From contig NC_063157.1 in NCBI RefSeq assembly GCF_020921035.1, positions 930,001-994,000 on the forward strand: 64,000 nt of DNA. Direction: 5' to 3'. The stretch's first letter is position 1. Every line of letters begins with the position of its first letter. Made by a program: the position numbers and the translations under genes. This DNA is from Rhodamnia argentea (lineage: Eukaryota; Streptophyta; Magnoliopsida; Myrtales; Myrtaceae). Below are positions 46,425-56,700 of this stretch, one piece after another. The notes under the pieces were generated by a model that saw only the letters and a program-made list of their open reading frames with translations, searched no databases and was not told the DNA's origin.

Positions 46425-47739
46425 CTCCTCCTCCGCTGGAAGGCGGTCGGTCGATGGGCGTCGCCCACTGCTGCGTTTGTGTGTGTGTTTTTTTTAATGG
46501 TGATTATCCAGATGCGGACTTGTTTTTATGGGTCCTCTGTGCTTCCTCTGTGTCTTTTTTTTTTTTTTTTTTTTTGGGTAAATAAAAGGTACAATCCCAA
46601 CTTTATCACTAAATAAAATATGATATAATTTCCTTAGAGGCTGCTAGCAAGTAGAACGTGGTATCTAATCGCTTCGCTACATTAATATTTATAAATATAT
46701 CCGCGGGTCAATTGCCTTTTCGAAAGATATGATGAATTTTGAATTTCGAAAGCGATCCCAGAATTTTTGAATATCATTAAGTAGTGCCGGTCCTATGATA
46801 TCCTGTGATATCCGTTGTCTTTTTTTAGTTTCGAAAGCGTGTGGGTTTGTCTTTTGGTGGTGACATTGGCACTTCTGGTACAACAGTTCTGTTTTCGATT
46901 GGAATAAGATTCTTTCCCTTTCTTCCTTAAAGTCTTTGATCTGTTTGCCAACTCCTTTGGGGATCTGCTCCTGTTCTGTGGGACTCAAAAATGGTGGGAA
47001 AGAGATCCAACAAGACTTGCCCAAAGAGAACGAACAAAGACAAAATGCGGAGAAGAAAACGCAAAATCAATCCGAGTATATCATGAACGAAGAATCCAAG
47101 TCGGGTTCTCAGATCTCCTTTCGGATAAGACTTGACCCGGGTTTCGAGTTGAAAAGATCCGATTGCCCATCCTTACTATCCATTAGATCATATTATTCAA
47201 GCAAATACAATCTCATTAGAAGACAAAAAATCAAGCTCAATGGAAACAATTCTTTTCATTGTTTGCATCGATAGACTATATTGTTTCATCCAATATTCAT
47301 GCACTATGAAGTGGACAGCCTGCATTTAAAGATTTCTGTTGTCTTCTTCCTTCCTAGAATATCATCAATTCATGATGTAAAAGCATTTAAAAAATGGATG
47401 AAGGAGTATTGTGTGCTCATATATTATGTCGGCTACTACCATTTCAAATTTCTTGAATTTTTTTTTATCTCGACCAAAAAAAAAAAATCTTCTTTTTTAT
47501 CTCCTAGCTATTTTTGAAAAAGGGAAAAGAATTTCAAGTCTCGGAATATTCTCCCTTTACATACTTGTTAATTTCTGTATATTGTGTAGAAAATTTTGAT
47601 GAAGTGCTAATCCGAATAATTCGTAATCGTATGATTTTTACAATATCTCTTAAATAACTATTTTATGGATACACCATACAAGTATTTGCATGTTCAGCTT
47701 AACTAATTATGTGCTCTCAAATGAGGACCATGGATATTA
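46425..47739. other. LEA 3' region and spacer with an unassigned coding-like stretch
   Basis: 46425 onward is the LEA 3' UTR; GTAAATAAAAGG near 46578 may serve as polyadenylation signal. 46900-47280 has more even base composition and overlapping ORFs on both strands (46936-47274 plus, 46689-47024 minus), which may be an old transposon or gene fragment. I could not match either frame to a family. Confidence 0.4.
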
Positions 47740-47749
47740 TTTCATATAA

Positions 47750-48093
47750 GGGTTAATGTCTTGAAATCCTAAACTGATATATCTATGACAAATTTATCTC
47801 ACACTAATTTTTTGACCACAACAAACCTCAAACTGGTGTATTTGTGACAAATTTATCTCAAAATAGTACACATGTGATAAATTTACCCTATATCGATCCA
47901 CGTGTCATCTAACTCAGCAATTTGACGATAAAATTTAATAGAAATTAATGGAGGGCAAATTTGTTACATGTGTACCAGTTTCGGGTAAATTTATTACAAA
48001 TGTTCCAATTTGAGATTTTTTGTGATAAAAAAATTAGTTTGAAGTAAATTTGTCACATGTATACCGGTTTGGAGATTTTCGTGATATTAACCC
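47750..48093. mobile_element. Fold-back MULE-like element with perfect 10-bp target duplication, family D
   Basis: The ends are GGGTTAATGTCTTGAAATCC and the complement GGGTTAATATCACGAAAATC. Arms repeat CAAACTGGTGTATTTGTGAC / GACAAATTTATCTC units about every 40 bp. TTTCATATAA lies at 47740-47749 and again at 48094-48103. No coding capacity; about 344 bp. Confidence 0.85.
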
Positions 48094-48103
48094 TTTCATA
48101 TAA

Positions 48104-48999
48104 ATGTCTAAATTCTTTTATTTTTTTGAATAAGGAACTTAAGTGATGGTTATATCGGTTGAAAAAAAGAGCCTAACTTTGCTGACCTATAATTATTTTC
48201 GTCCTTAATTATTTTTATTTTTTTCTCTTTTTCATTTTTTGTTTTCCCTCTTTACTCCGGGTGCCATCATCGATAACCAGCAGAGGGCGTGTCGATAACC
48301 CGTAGAGGGCGTCGAACTTAGGCGAGAGCCACCTTCGACCGGGTTGGGCAAGCAATGGCGACTCTCGCTTGATCTCCCCCGGTCAACGCTGGTGAGCATA
48401 GTAACATAGAGTTGTAAAGTACTTTTCACACGTTTCGCTAATACAAACTTAAAGAGCACTCAAATCAAATTTATGATTTGCGTAAGATATTCAAAATATC
48501 GATTATCATCGTATATTTATTCCATCAACAAAAGATTATAAATCAACCATACGAAAGATCGTGATAAGCAATATAACTATATTCACGCTTTGAATAAACC
48601 ACGTTATGATATCACATGTTAGAATTATAGGGTCTTTCAGTTGCACGAACATAAGATCAAATTAAAAAATACAGCATACCTGAATCGAACAAAGTCATTT
48701 TTTATTCGATGAGAGATGTGTCTTGTCTTCTTCTGGATTTTCACCACTCTCCTCTACGATAATTGTGATGAGTGTGTATTTTTCTAGCAATGATTTTATA
48801 ATATTGCAGAAACATGATAATGTGATAACCACGTTCCCCACAAAAAGATACCTTAAATAGAGAGTGATGGAACCAAATATAAACCTTCCCTCAACGTTTA
48901 AAATTTGGAAACTTCAAGACTTATATATATATAAGGTCTATTTAGATCCTTATAAATTTTCCCCTATTATATTTGATGTGAACTAGAGGCAATTGATGT
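48104..48999. other. Spacer with a short GC-rich island
   Basis: 48240-48400 is GC-rich and contains a tandem pair CGATAACCAGCAGAGGGCGT / CGATAACCCGTAGAGGGCGT, much like the cores of the fold-back elements, but no inverted arms were found around it. The rest is AT-rich without features. Confidence 0.45.
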
Positions 49000-49009
49000 A
49001 GCTCTAAGT

Positions 49010-49649
49010 AAGAGTGAGCGGTTCCAAGTTCCTTACGAGTTTTACTTTGAACCTATAAATTACCCGTCGGAACATGTTTCTCATTTTTTTGAACCCGAAA
49101 CCTATCCATCATACCATGAAACCTAAAATCTACTCTATCACGGGTTCTAGAATCGGTTCCAAGAGGGTAGGTTCCAGGATATTTGAGAACCCGCCAATTT
49201 TGTTTCTTTTCATTTTTTCATTTTTAGTTAAGCAAAATGAGAGTTAACGTTACAACCACTAAGGGAAAGTAGAGGTGAGTGATTTCAAGTTAAGTACAGG
49301 TTACATTTAGAACTTAAAACCAACTCGTTTGAACATATTTCTCATTTTTTGAAACTTGGAACCTAAAAATTTGTTTAGCTCCAGATTATACACTCATCAT
49401 CGGACGCCATAGAATATTGTAGGACCGCGCGAAGACATACACCAAGAAAAACACAAAAAATTATTTTAGGATCTAGGTTCCAAATTTCAAGTTCTATATA
49501 GTGGAATTTGGAACCTACCCATTGAAATAAGTTCCTCAATTTTTAAAACCTAAAACATACCCTACATATCTTAGAACTTGAAACCGGACCAGTTCCCACA
49601 TGTTCCGATTCTAGTTTCTCGATTCTATCATGGAACTATGCCCACTCCT
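49010..49649. mobile_element. Inverted-repeat element with perfect 10-bp target duplication, family E
   Basis: AGCTCTAAGT flanks both sides (49000-49009 and 49650-49659). The ends read AAGAGTGAGCGGTTCC and, on the complement, AGGAGTGGGCATAGTTCC. The interior is full of GGTTCC / GGAACC units in both orientations, and a second end-like motif (AGAGGTGAGTGATTTC) occurs inside near 49272, suggesting a nested or composite copy. No ORF of note. Confidence 0.8.
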
Positions 49650-49917
49650 AGCTCTAAGTGGAGTTTTACTAAAGAGGGCTTTGATTCTCGGTCTTCGTTT
49701 GAAGGTTTAGATTTTTTTTTTTGGTCAAAGAAGTTTCGGAAACTTCATTATCTGGAATTTTGGTTTAAAAGGGTAAATTTGGGATTATATATTTTCGGGC
49801 ATAACGAGGGTTAAAATTTAGGTGTGCACAGAAATCATTATAATTCGATTTTAAAATTAATTTAATGTTTGGTTTTATTAAATTAATGATAGTCTGTCTC
49901 CTGCTAGTCCTCGCGCC

Positions 49918-49924
49918 TATAAAA
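49918..49924 (+). promoter_or_regulatory. TATA box of the DUF1644 gene
   Basis: TATAAAA in the context GCGCCTATAAAAGC lies about 30 bp before a likely start site near 49950, followed within about 25 bp by a strong splice donor. The pyrimidine-rich leader-like DNA that follows supports a promoter here. Confidence 0.6.
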
Positions 49925-49973
49925 GCTACCTGAGGAGGAGCTTTGTGGACTCCGGCGCGTGTGGTGGTTTACG

Positions 49974-50998
49974 GTGAGTCCCTCTGCGGTTTCTCTGCTT
50001 CGTCTCTTCGGCTCCCCGTCGTCTTCTCGTCGATCCTTCGCTCTTCTTTCTAGTCTTCTTCTCTTTTTCTTCTTCTGTTTCTGTTGGTCTGTTGAATGGT
50101 GCGTCTCTGATTTCTTCGCCTTTTGCTGGTTCGATCTTCTGTTCGCTTGGATCTCTGGATTTATCTCTTATCGGGTTTTGAATCGATGCGACGGATCGCA
50201 GCTAAGCCGTGTTCGTTTCGTGTGCTTTCGCTGTGGTTGACTGTCGCTGCGAGTTGGGATTCGGGTGCTTAGTCTTAATCTATGGTTTTGGGTGAAAGAA
50301 CTGGTTTTTGATGGAGCCGGGAGGCTTCGAGTCGTTCTGAAATTCCGGGTCATGTTCTTTCTTTATGTCTGGTGCCACTTTGCTGCCTCAATTTCGTGTT
50401 GTGTGCCGTTTGGGGTTCTGATTCTCAAGGCTGATGGAGTATTTAGGAGACCAATTATGGAGGGTAGGGTTTGTATTCGCGTTCTCACATGTTCCTGTTG
50501 TTCCTTGTTATCTGGCTCTGTTCGGTTTGGATACCTTAGTTGTTTGTTAATGCTGGCATTGACAACTTAGCCTACTACAGATGTGATCATTGGTCCAATC
50601 ATATGATTCATGGAGGGTCCATGACCTTTTTTTGTTTCTAAGCATCAATCCGTGAACATGATTGCCTTATTCTTCTATAGAATCTGGTAGAGCTTGGGGC
50701 TGCTTAAAAATTGTATCTTTTTGGCTTTTCATTAATCGAAATTCCTAGATGACTTCAGATGTCAGTTCTTAATGCTTTTAAGAAATTAGGAAGCATGTGA
50801 TACTAAATAAAAGTCAAATTTTAATGTGTTAAAAACAAAAGGCAAAACCCAAAAGACTGACATTAGACAATCGTACATGCTTGGTTTACATCTGAATAAG
50901 AAACAACTCCAGCGGCAGGAGTTTATGTTGCATCTTACTCTTGAGAACATGTCTTTTACTAGGTTTATACCACTGATTCTGTCACTTGTATGTTGCAG
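49974..50998 (+). other. 5'-UTR intron of the DUF1644 gene
   Basis: A strong donor ACG/GTGAGT at 49974 and an acceptor TGTTGCAG ending at 50998 delimit a roughly 1.0-kb intron. The acceptor lies 42 bp before the start codon. The T-rich sequence at 49980-50130 is typical of plant leader introns, which often raise expression. Another donor further right is possible. Confidence 0.6.
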
Positions 50999-51040
50999 AG
51001 ATTTTAAAAGTGCTTAGTGGGAAAGTATCAACAGTCTAGA

Positions 51041-52027
51041 ATGCCAAAGGATAGAATAGTCCGTTCCATTGTTGACCATCGGTCTTCAGTAGCTCCTTAT
51101 CCCTGCTCCTCTCAGCATATTAAGTTGTGTGAGTCCAACAACCCAGTTGATTCAGCTGAAAACATAAGGGAGTGGGAGGAAACTAGGTGCCCCATTTGTA
51201 TGGAGCATCCTCACAATGCTGTCCTCTTGATATGTTCATCTCAAGAAAAGGGATGCCGGCCATACATGTGCAACACTAGCCACCGCCATTCTAATTGTCT
51301 CGATCAGTTCTATAGATCACCAGTTCCATCTCCCTCGACAGCATTACCTCAACAAGTCCCTCCATCAGGCACAATAGCGGGACAGATGATATCTAGTAGT
51401 ATTGATCTTTGTGGGAGTGGTGTGGACTCAAAGCTTGTCTGCCCTTTTTGTCGAGGGAAGATATTGGGGTGGGTTGTCAGTGAGGCTGCTCGTCAGTACA
51501 TGAATTCCAAACCGAGGAGTTGTTCCTTGGAGACGTGTACGTTCACTGGGACTTACTCAGAGTTAAGGAAGCATGCTAGATGTGAGCACCCATATTTCAG
51601 GCCATCGGAAGTGGATCCGTCACGGCGGCGTGATTGGACAAGATTGGAACAGGAAACAGAGCTCGAAGATTTCCGGAGCACCCTAGAGTCAGCTTTTCTT
51701 GAAGATGAAATGGATGGTGGCCAATTGTTTATGGCAGAAAATGGAAGTCTGGATCAAATGCCCCTGTTTGAGGGGGATTGGTCGTTTAATTTATCCTGGG
51801 CCTTGTCTGTGGCAGAGATTGTGAATCAGTTCCTCTTGCAGAGCTTTGACCAAAGCCATAGACAAATGCGAAGCCAGATGCCAGTGCAGAGGACACCGCG
51901 GGGACGATATGGATATGAGTCCAATGGTAGTGCGCGAAGGGCCAACGACTTCTCCAGCAGTCGGGGTAATGTCCAGAGGCTTCGGTGGAGGGATCACAGA
52001 TGGTCAGCATCTAGCAATAGGGGGTGA
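51041..52027 (+). CDS. DUF1644 family zinc-binding protein
   Basis: A single coding exon of 328 residues from ATG 51041 (MPKDRIVRS), the family's usual start; the frame is open 24 bp further upstream but only to a GTG. The DUF1644 domain begins at about residue 47 (CPICMEHPHNAVLLICSS), then CRPYMCNTSHRHSNCLDQF and a second Cys pair (LVCPFCRG). A C2H2-like segment CSLETCTFTGTYSELRKHAR follows, and then the conserved HPYFRPSEVDPSRR. The C-terminal quarter is acidic, then basic and Ser/Arg-rich. Cys/His spacing suggests bound zinc and a RING-like fold at the N terminus. Members are nuclear or cytosolic plant proteins of poorly known role, some linked to stress responses. Confidence 0.92.
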   Translation: MPKDRIVRSIVDHRSSVAPYPCSSQHIKLCESNNPVDSAENIREWEETRCPICMEHPHNAVLLICSSQEKGCRPYMCNTSHRHSNCLDQFYRSPVPSPSTALPQQVPPSGTIAGQMISSSIDLCGSGVDSKLVCPFCRGKILGWVVSEAARQYMNSKPRSCSLETCTFTGTYSELRKHARCEHPYFRPSEVDPSRRRDWTRLEQETELEDFRSTLESAFLEDEMDGGQLFMAENGSLDQMPLFEGDWSFNLSWALSVAEIVNQFLLQSFDQSHRQMRSQMPVQRTPRGRYGYESNGSARRANDFSSSRGNVQRLRWRDHRWSASSNRG

Positions 52028-53731
52028 TTTGCTAGAACAAGGTCTTTGCACATGTGTAGTTGTTGTACATTGCCCTTCCGGAACATAAGATCAGTACATT
52101 GTCATGCATGTTTTTGTTCTCTCTTCTAATCATTGAATGGCTCTAGCTTACTGGGTAACTTTCAAATGTTCACTTTACATATTGATGTTCAATCTTCTTG
52201 TACCAATTTGCGATTTTTCGCGGGTTCAAGAGCACATTCTTCTTTTTCTCCCCTAGGGTTTCTCTCCCTCCTGCTGCCGCCTCCTCTCTCTCTTCTGCAG
52301 AGACCTTCCTGAGGGAGCCCTCCCCATCTCCCTTTTCTCTATGTTGCTTTAGTTTTCCCCGTACTTGTTTTTTTTCAATAAATTTCTTCATTAATTTTGT
52401 GAAGTTGCGATTAACATCTAAGCTCTTCAAAGATCAAAATGCGAGTGCATCGGAAGAATCTGCTCGCTCCGGCTTCAAGTTTTTGCTCCAAATTGTCAAG
52501 TGCTCAGTAAATTATCGAAGCTTTTGTCCGTCAATCGGCTTATCTAAAAGTGATTTTATAATCAACAGGTATCCTTTTATAGTTACTCTCTCTCGATCTA
52601 GAATTAGATTTGGATTTGGGTGTTGTTCTATTTCGATCTAGAAATGGATTTGTGATTTGCAAGACGTTTTTTATGCTATTTCAACTTGTTGAGATTATTG
52701 TTATATCTGCGCGGTGATGGTGCGGGAGATGCCAAACTTAGGCGTGCACCGCCTTTTGGTGTGCACTCCTAAGTTTGGCGTCTCTTCTCGGTGTGTGTTC
52801 ATCATTGATGATGATAAGAGATTCGGTGATCGGCCGTCGGTTGTGCTTGGATGCAATATTAGATCCGTCTTTAAAGAATAAGTGAGTTTCTACAAGTTGG
52901 ATCGAGTTGATTTACTTTTCAGATTTACTTGATTTGTGAGATTTTCATTTTTATTTTAAAGTGATGTATGTCTCTTTTATATAAAATGATGTTTTTTCTT
53001 TCGACAAAAAAAAATTCATGTTTCAATGAGTAATACCATTAATTACTGCTAAAGTTTCTACGTGGTTAAAATATACAATTTTAAATATATCAACTTTCCA
53101 CTGCAAGTGACTAGTTACCATAATAAAACCAACTGAAAAAGTCGCCAGGTACTTAACATTATCTGATGGTGGAGATTAGCAACTAATTCAAATTCGCTCG
53201 TAGTCGTGCTACCCTTTCTAAGACAATCTGGGTCCACTCGACCAAAGAGCGGACAATGACATGTAAAATAGGCGCAGCTCAACACGTAAGTGTCTATTGT
53301 TGAAACTCATGACCATTTCTCCATTGCAATGGGAGGAATTGACAAAAACTCTTCCAGTATACAAAACTGTCCACTAAAAAATCTGACGAAGAAACCAATA
53401 ACCCATCTACAAAAATACATGCTCAATAGGACAGAGTTGCGGTTACAAACAATTGAAACCCGAGTTGTCAGAAGACCGTTGAACATAATTACAATCACTG
53501 AATGTGAAGTGGAGATTTTTAAGGAACGCCCATGTTCTGTTTTGGGCTGCCAAACTCTGAAAAGACGCTTTTGAAGATGGCATTTCAGCTCTTAGACATT
53601 GGGAGCGGCCTGTGCATGACGAGGCTCTCAGGAAGATATTGTAACGATGGCATGACCAGCTTGTCGATAAGACGACAATTATGAGCCTTCCCATAAAATA
53701 AAAAAAAATACTCGGTAAAGTGGCTATTATC
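52028..53731. other. Convergent 3' regions of the DUF1644 and PWP2 genes
   Basis: No gene was identified. 52190-52680 has a leader-like pyrimidine-rich start (CCCCTAGGGTTTCTCTCCCT) and a repeated TTTCGATCTAGAA motif, and may be a transposon or lost gene. A perfect-looking hairpin lies at 52727-52783. 53300-53731 is the likely 3' UTR of PWP2. Confidence 0.45.
52727..52783. repeat. 24-bp-arm hairpin
   Basis: The left arm GAGATGCCAAACTTAGGCGT and on to GCACC pairs with GGTGTGCACTCCTAAGTTTG and on to GCGTCTC, with only two mismatches and one bulge, around a GCCTTTT loop. It is too short for the fold-back families elsewhere in the window. It could be a small transposon remnant or a structured transcript. 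Confidence 0.7.
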
Positions 53732-56700
53732 TCATGGTGAGCCCTTCTGTCTGGTGCCCGCAGAACACAAATAGCTAAGCATATATTCATTTGAAGCACA
53801 TGTATCTGCCAAGTCTTGATGCATTCTTGTGATAGCCTTTTGCAGGGATTTCAAGGTAGGAAGCAGAGCCCTCGAGTTCTGTTGGATAGACTGACCATGA
53901 GATTTGCAGATTTCCTGCCAAACAAGCGGAGCGATATTGTCATTGAGCATATACACAAGCTTTCGCATCCAGCTATGTTTAAACATTCAAGACCTCACGT
54001 AATACCTGGCACCACCGAAGAATGAACTCCAAATGTGGGCAATTTTCTAAAAGACCAGCGAAAGCCTCTATTAGTCTCTGCAAGTATCTAAAAGGAATTG
54101 ATGAAGCAAGAGCTGGAATGTCCGCTGGACTTGCAGCAAAAACACATTTCTTGATCAGTGTATCTTCATTCAAACGAAGACTGAGAATTAAAGCCCTCTT
54201 TATTAAACCTTCACTTAGAGCTGCATCAATTGCCTGGGAAAGAAAGGTGAAAACAATTAAGGATGAATAAGTTTGCTGCTTCAAAATACAAGTATAAGCA
54301 CAGAAAGCAATTTTTGAAATCACCACTTTGCCTAAGATGTCTCACAAAACTAGATTAAACTTTGTGACATTCTTTTTCACAGCTAAAACCAGATGTTACC
54401 ATCCAACTACTGTACCTCTGGTGTCACATCAATGTCTAGATCAGTTGGATCGAAGATGAAAGTCTCGTCAGTGGAGTAAACCAGAACCCCCTCAGTTGTT
54501 GCAGCTGCAAAACTCCTACCAGTTGGGGCAATTCTCAGGCATTTAGTTCGAATAATGGGGCGTCCACGGTTAGCAATGGATCCCGGTAAGTCATAGCCTA
54601 ACTTTCCCCGGGTTTGCTTGTCAACTCCTTCTTCTGTGTCAGTATCATCATCATCAATCAAATCTAGAGGTCCAGCGTCTGTCATTTTCTTTGAATTCAA
54701 GAAATCAAGTACTCCATCTAGAGACAGATTATGGGTAATCTGAAACCTACGTAGTAGAACCTGTGCATCATACATAAAATGCATTAGTAGAGAGCCAATA
54801 CGAGGTAGAACACAAATGCACCCACTCAACATAGAGGAAAGATAGAGAAACCTAAGCATGCATCAAGACAGGCAATACAAACAGGTATTTCTCCATGTAT
54901 AATTTGGAAATAATCCTGAAGGCAATCGACTGCTGACCAATTAAAATGTCAAGTCACAAGCCGTTTCAAGTTTTGTCTAAACTTGGTCTAAGAAATTGGG
55001 GAAGAAAAGGTCTGTACTATTGTTGTCCTTTCGGAAAAAGAGTTCCTCATACAAAATGAGACTACTTATTACTATATATCAAAAGAGTCAAATATCAGGA
55101 GCAGTCCAGCCTTTACAGCGCAGAAGACTGCTTGGGCACTAGATTTACTGGCATTACACTTCTCAAGTAACCAAAAGAAAACCTTGTTGCATCAGATGCA
55201 TACCAAGTTGGAGCTCCAAGAAATAAAATCAATGACATGTATCATAGACCAATTTGACCCGCTTAAAAAAAATGAAAGAAATTATTGCACATTTTCACTC
55301 ACACAGAAAACTACGGAACCCATGAAAAATAGAAAACAAGAGACATTCTGCCTCAAGTACAAAGCGGATCTTAACTTGCAGCACATAGTAAGAACAATGT
55401 GAAAAGTCCTCTATTCTCCCTGAAAATTGCCACGTTAAATCTCTAAATCTTCTGATCGGATTACAAATGTTCCAGCACACAAGAAATTCTAATTATAATA
55501 TTAAAAGTTAAGAACCCTCGACCAAGGACAGTTGTGGGTATAATTTTATTAATCAATCCAAGTTTCTGCAATATTTTCTGTAATGTTATCTTACGATCAC
55601 AAAATGTGCCCCAGATGTATTAATACGAAAAATAAATAGCAAGATACCACCAAGACTAGAGTTTTTCAGAGTATTGCAACATTAGAGCATCGACAAAGCA
55701 GGACATAATAGAACTGCTAGAAACCTACCTGTTCGGCAACATCATACAAACAAATGAATTTGCTACTTCCTCCAGCTAGAATGTAACTCCCATCAGCAGA
55801 ATAACATAAAGTTGTAAAGTACTTTCCAGAACTTGAGTTAGCAGCTGCTCTACGATCCGTTGCAAGTCGACCCCCAGCAATGTCTCTACGGCCCTCAATC
55901 GTGTACATCAACAAGCCATCAATCGGATCCCAGAAATGAATCTGCCCATCTAATGTACTGCAAGCCAGCTGCTTTCCATCTGGACGATAAACAACTGTAA
56001 GAACATCATGTGTGTGAGGAAATGTTTCAACAGCGCCTTTTGCCTCAAAAACATCCCATAGTTTGACAGTCTTGTCCCATGAGGATGAAGCTAGGATTGC
56101 CTAACATGGATACGAAAAATTTATTAGCCAAAAAGATGAAACAAAACTACTCGTTAAAAGTCAAAACTACACTAACATTCGAGAATTCAGATGAACAATT
56201 ATTGAACATGTTTTAAGATTATAATGGCACCAGCAAAGCAATGACAGAAATAAGCACACCAGAATTAATTCAAACTCAAATAATAGGTGAAAATTAAGAT
56301 CATGAACAGTAGCTATAGGAACAAAATGGACATGCTACTCACACTGGTGGGAGAGAACATCAAACCATGAACAGGACCTTCATGACCACTGAGAATGTCC
56401 AATAAGCGGCCCGTCTTCATTGACCACACAAATATCTAGTACAAGTGAAAAAATTTTGTTAGGATAGTAAATAACTATGGAGCAGTAATTCCTTTGCCAT
56501 AATAAAAAAATTACCTCAAATGAATCAAGGGTTCCTGCACATATTACTTCACTGCTCTGGTCTGCAGTCAAAGAAACAAACTGCCTAGAAGAAGGGGTCG
56601 TAAATGTCCTGAAATTTCGATAGCGGAATAAATCCCAGGCCCGAACAGTCCCATCAAGGGATGCACTAAGGAGGCAGTGGTTATTAGCCATAAAATGGAG

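Noticed and set aside
46689..47274. Overlapping ORFs on both strands considered as a viral or organellar fragment
   Set aside because: Neither frame shows a motif I can name; no reverse transcriptase, coat or organelle gene signature was found, so no call was made.
51017..51040. Start of the DUF1644 protein at 51017
   Set aside because: That codon is GTG; the first ATG, 24 bp on, gives the family's usual N terminus.
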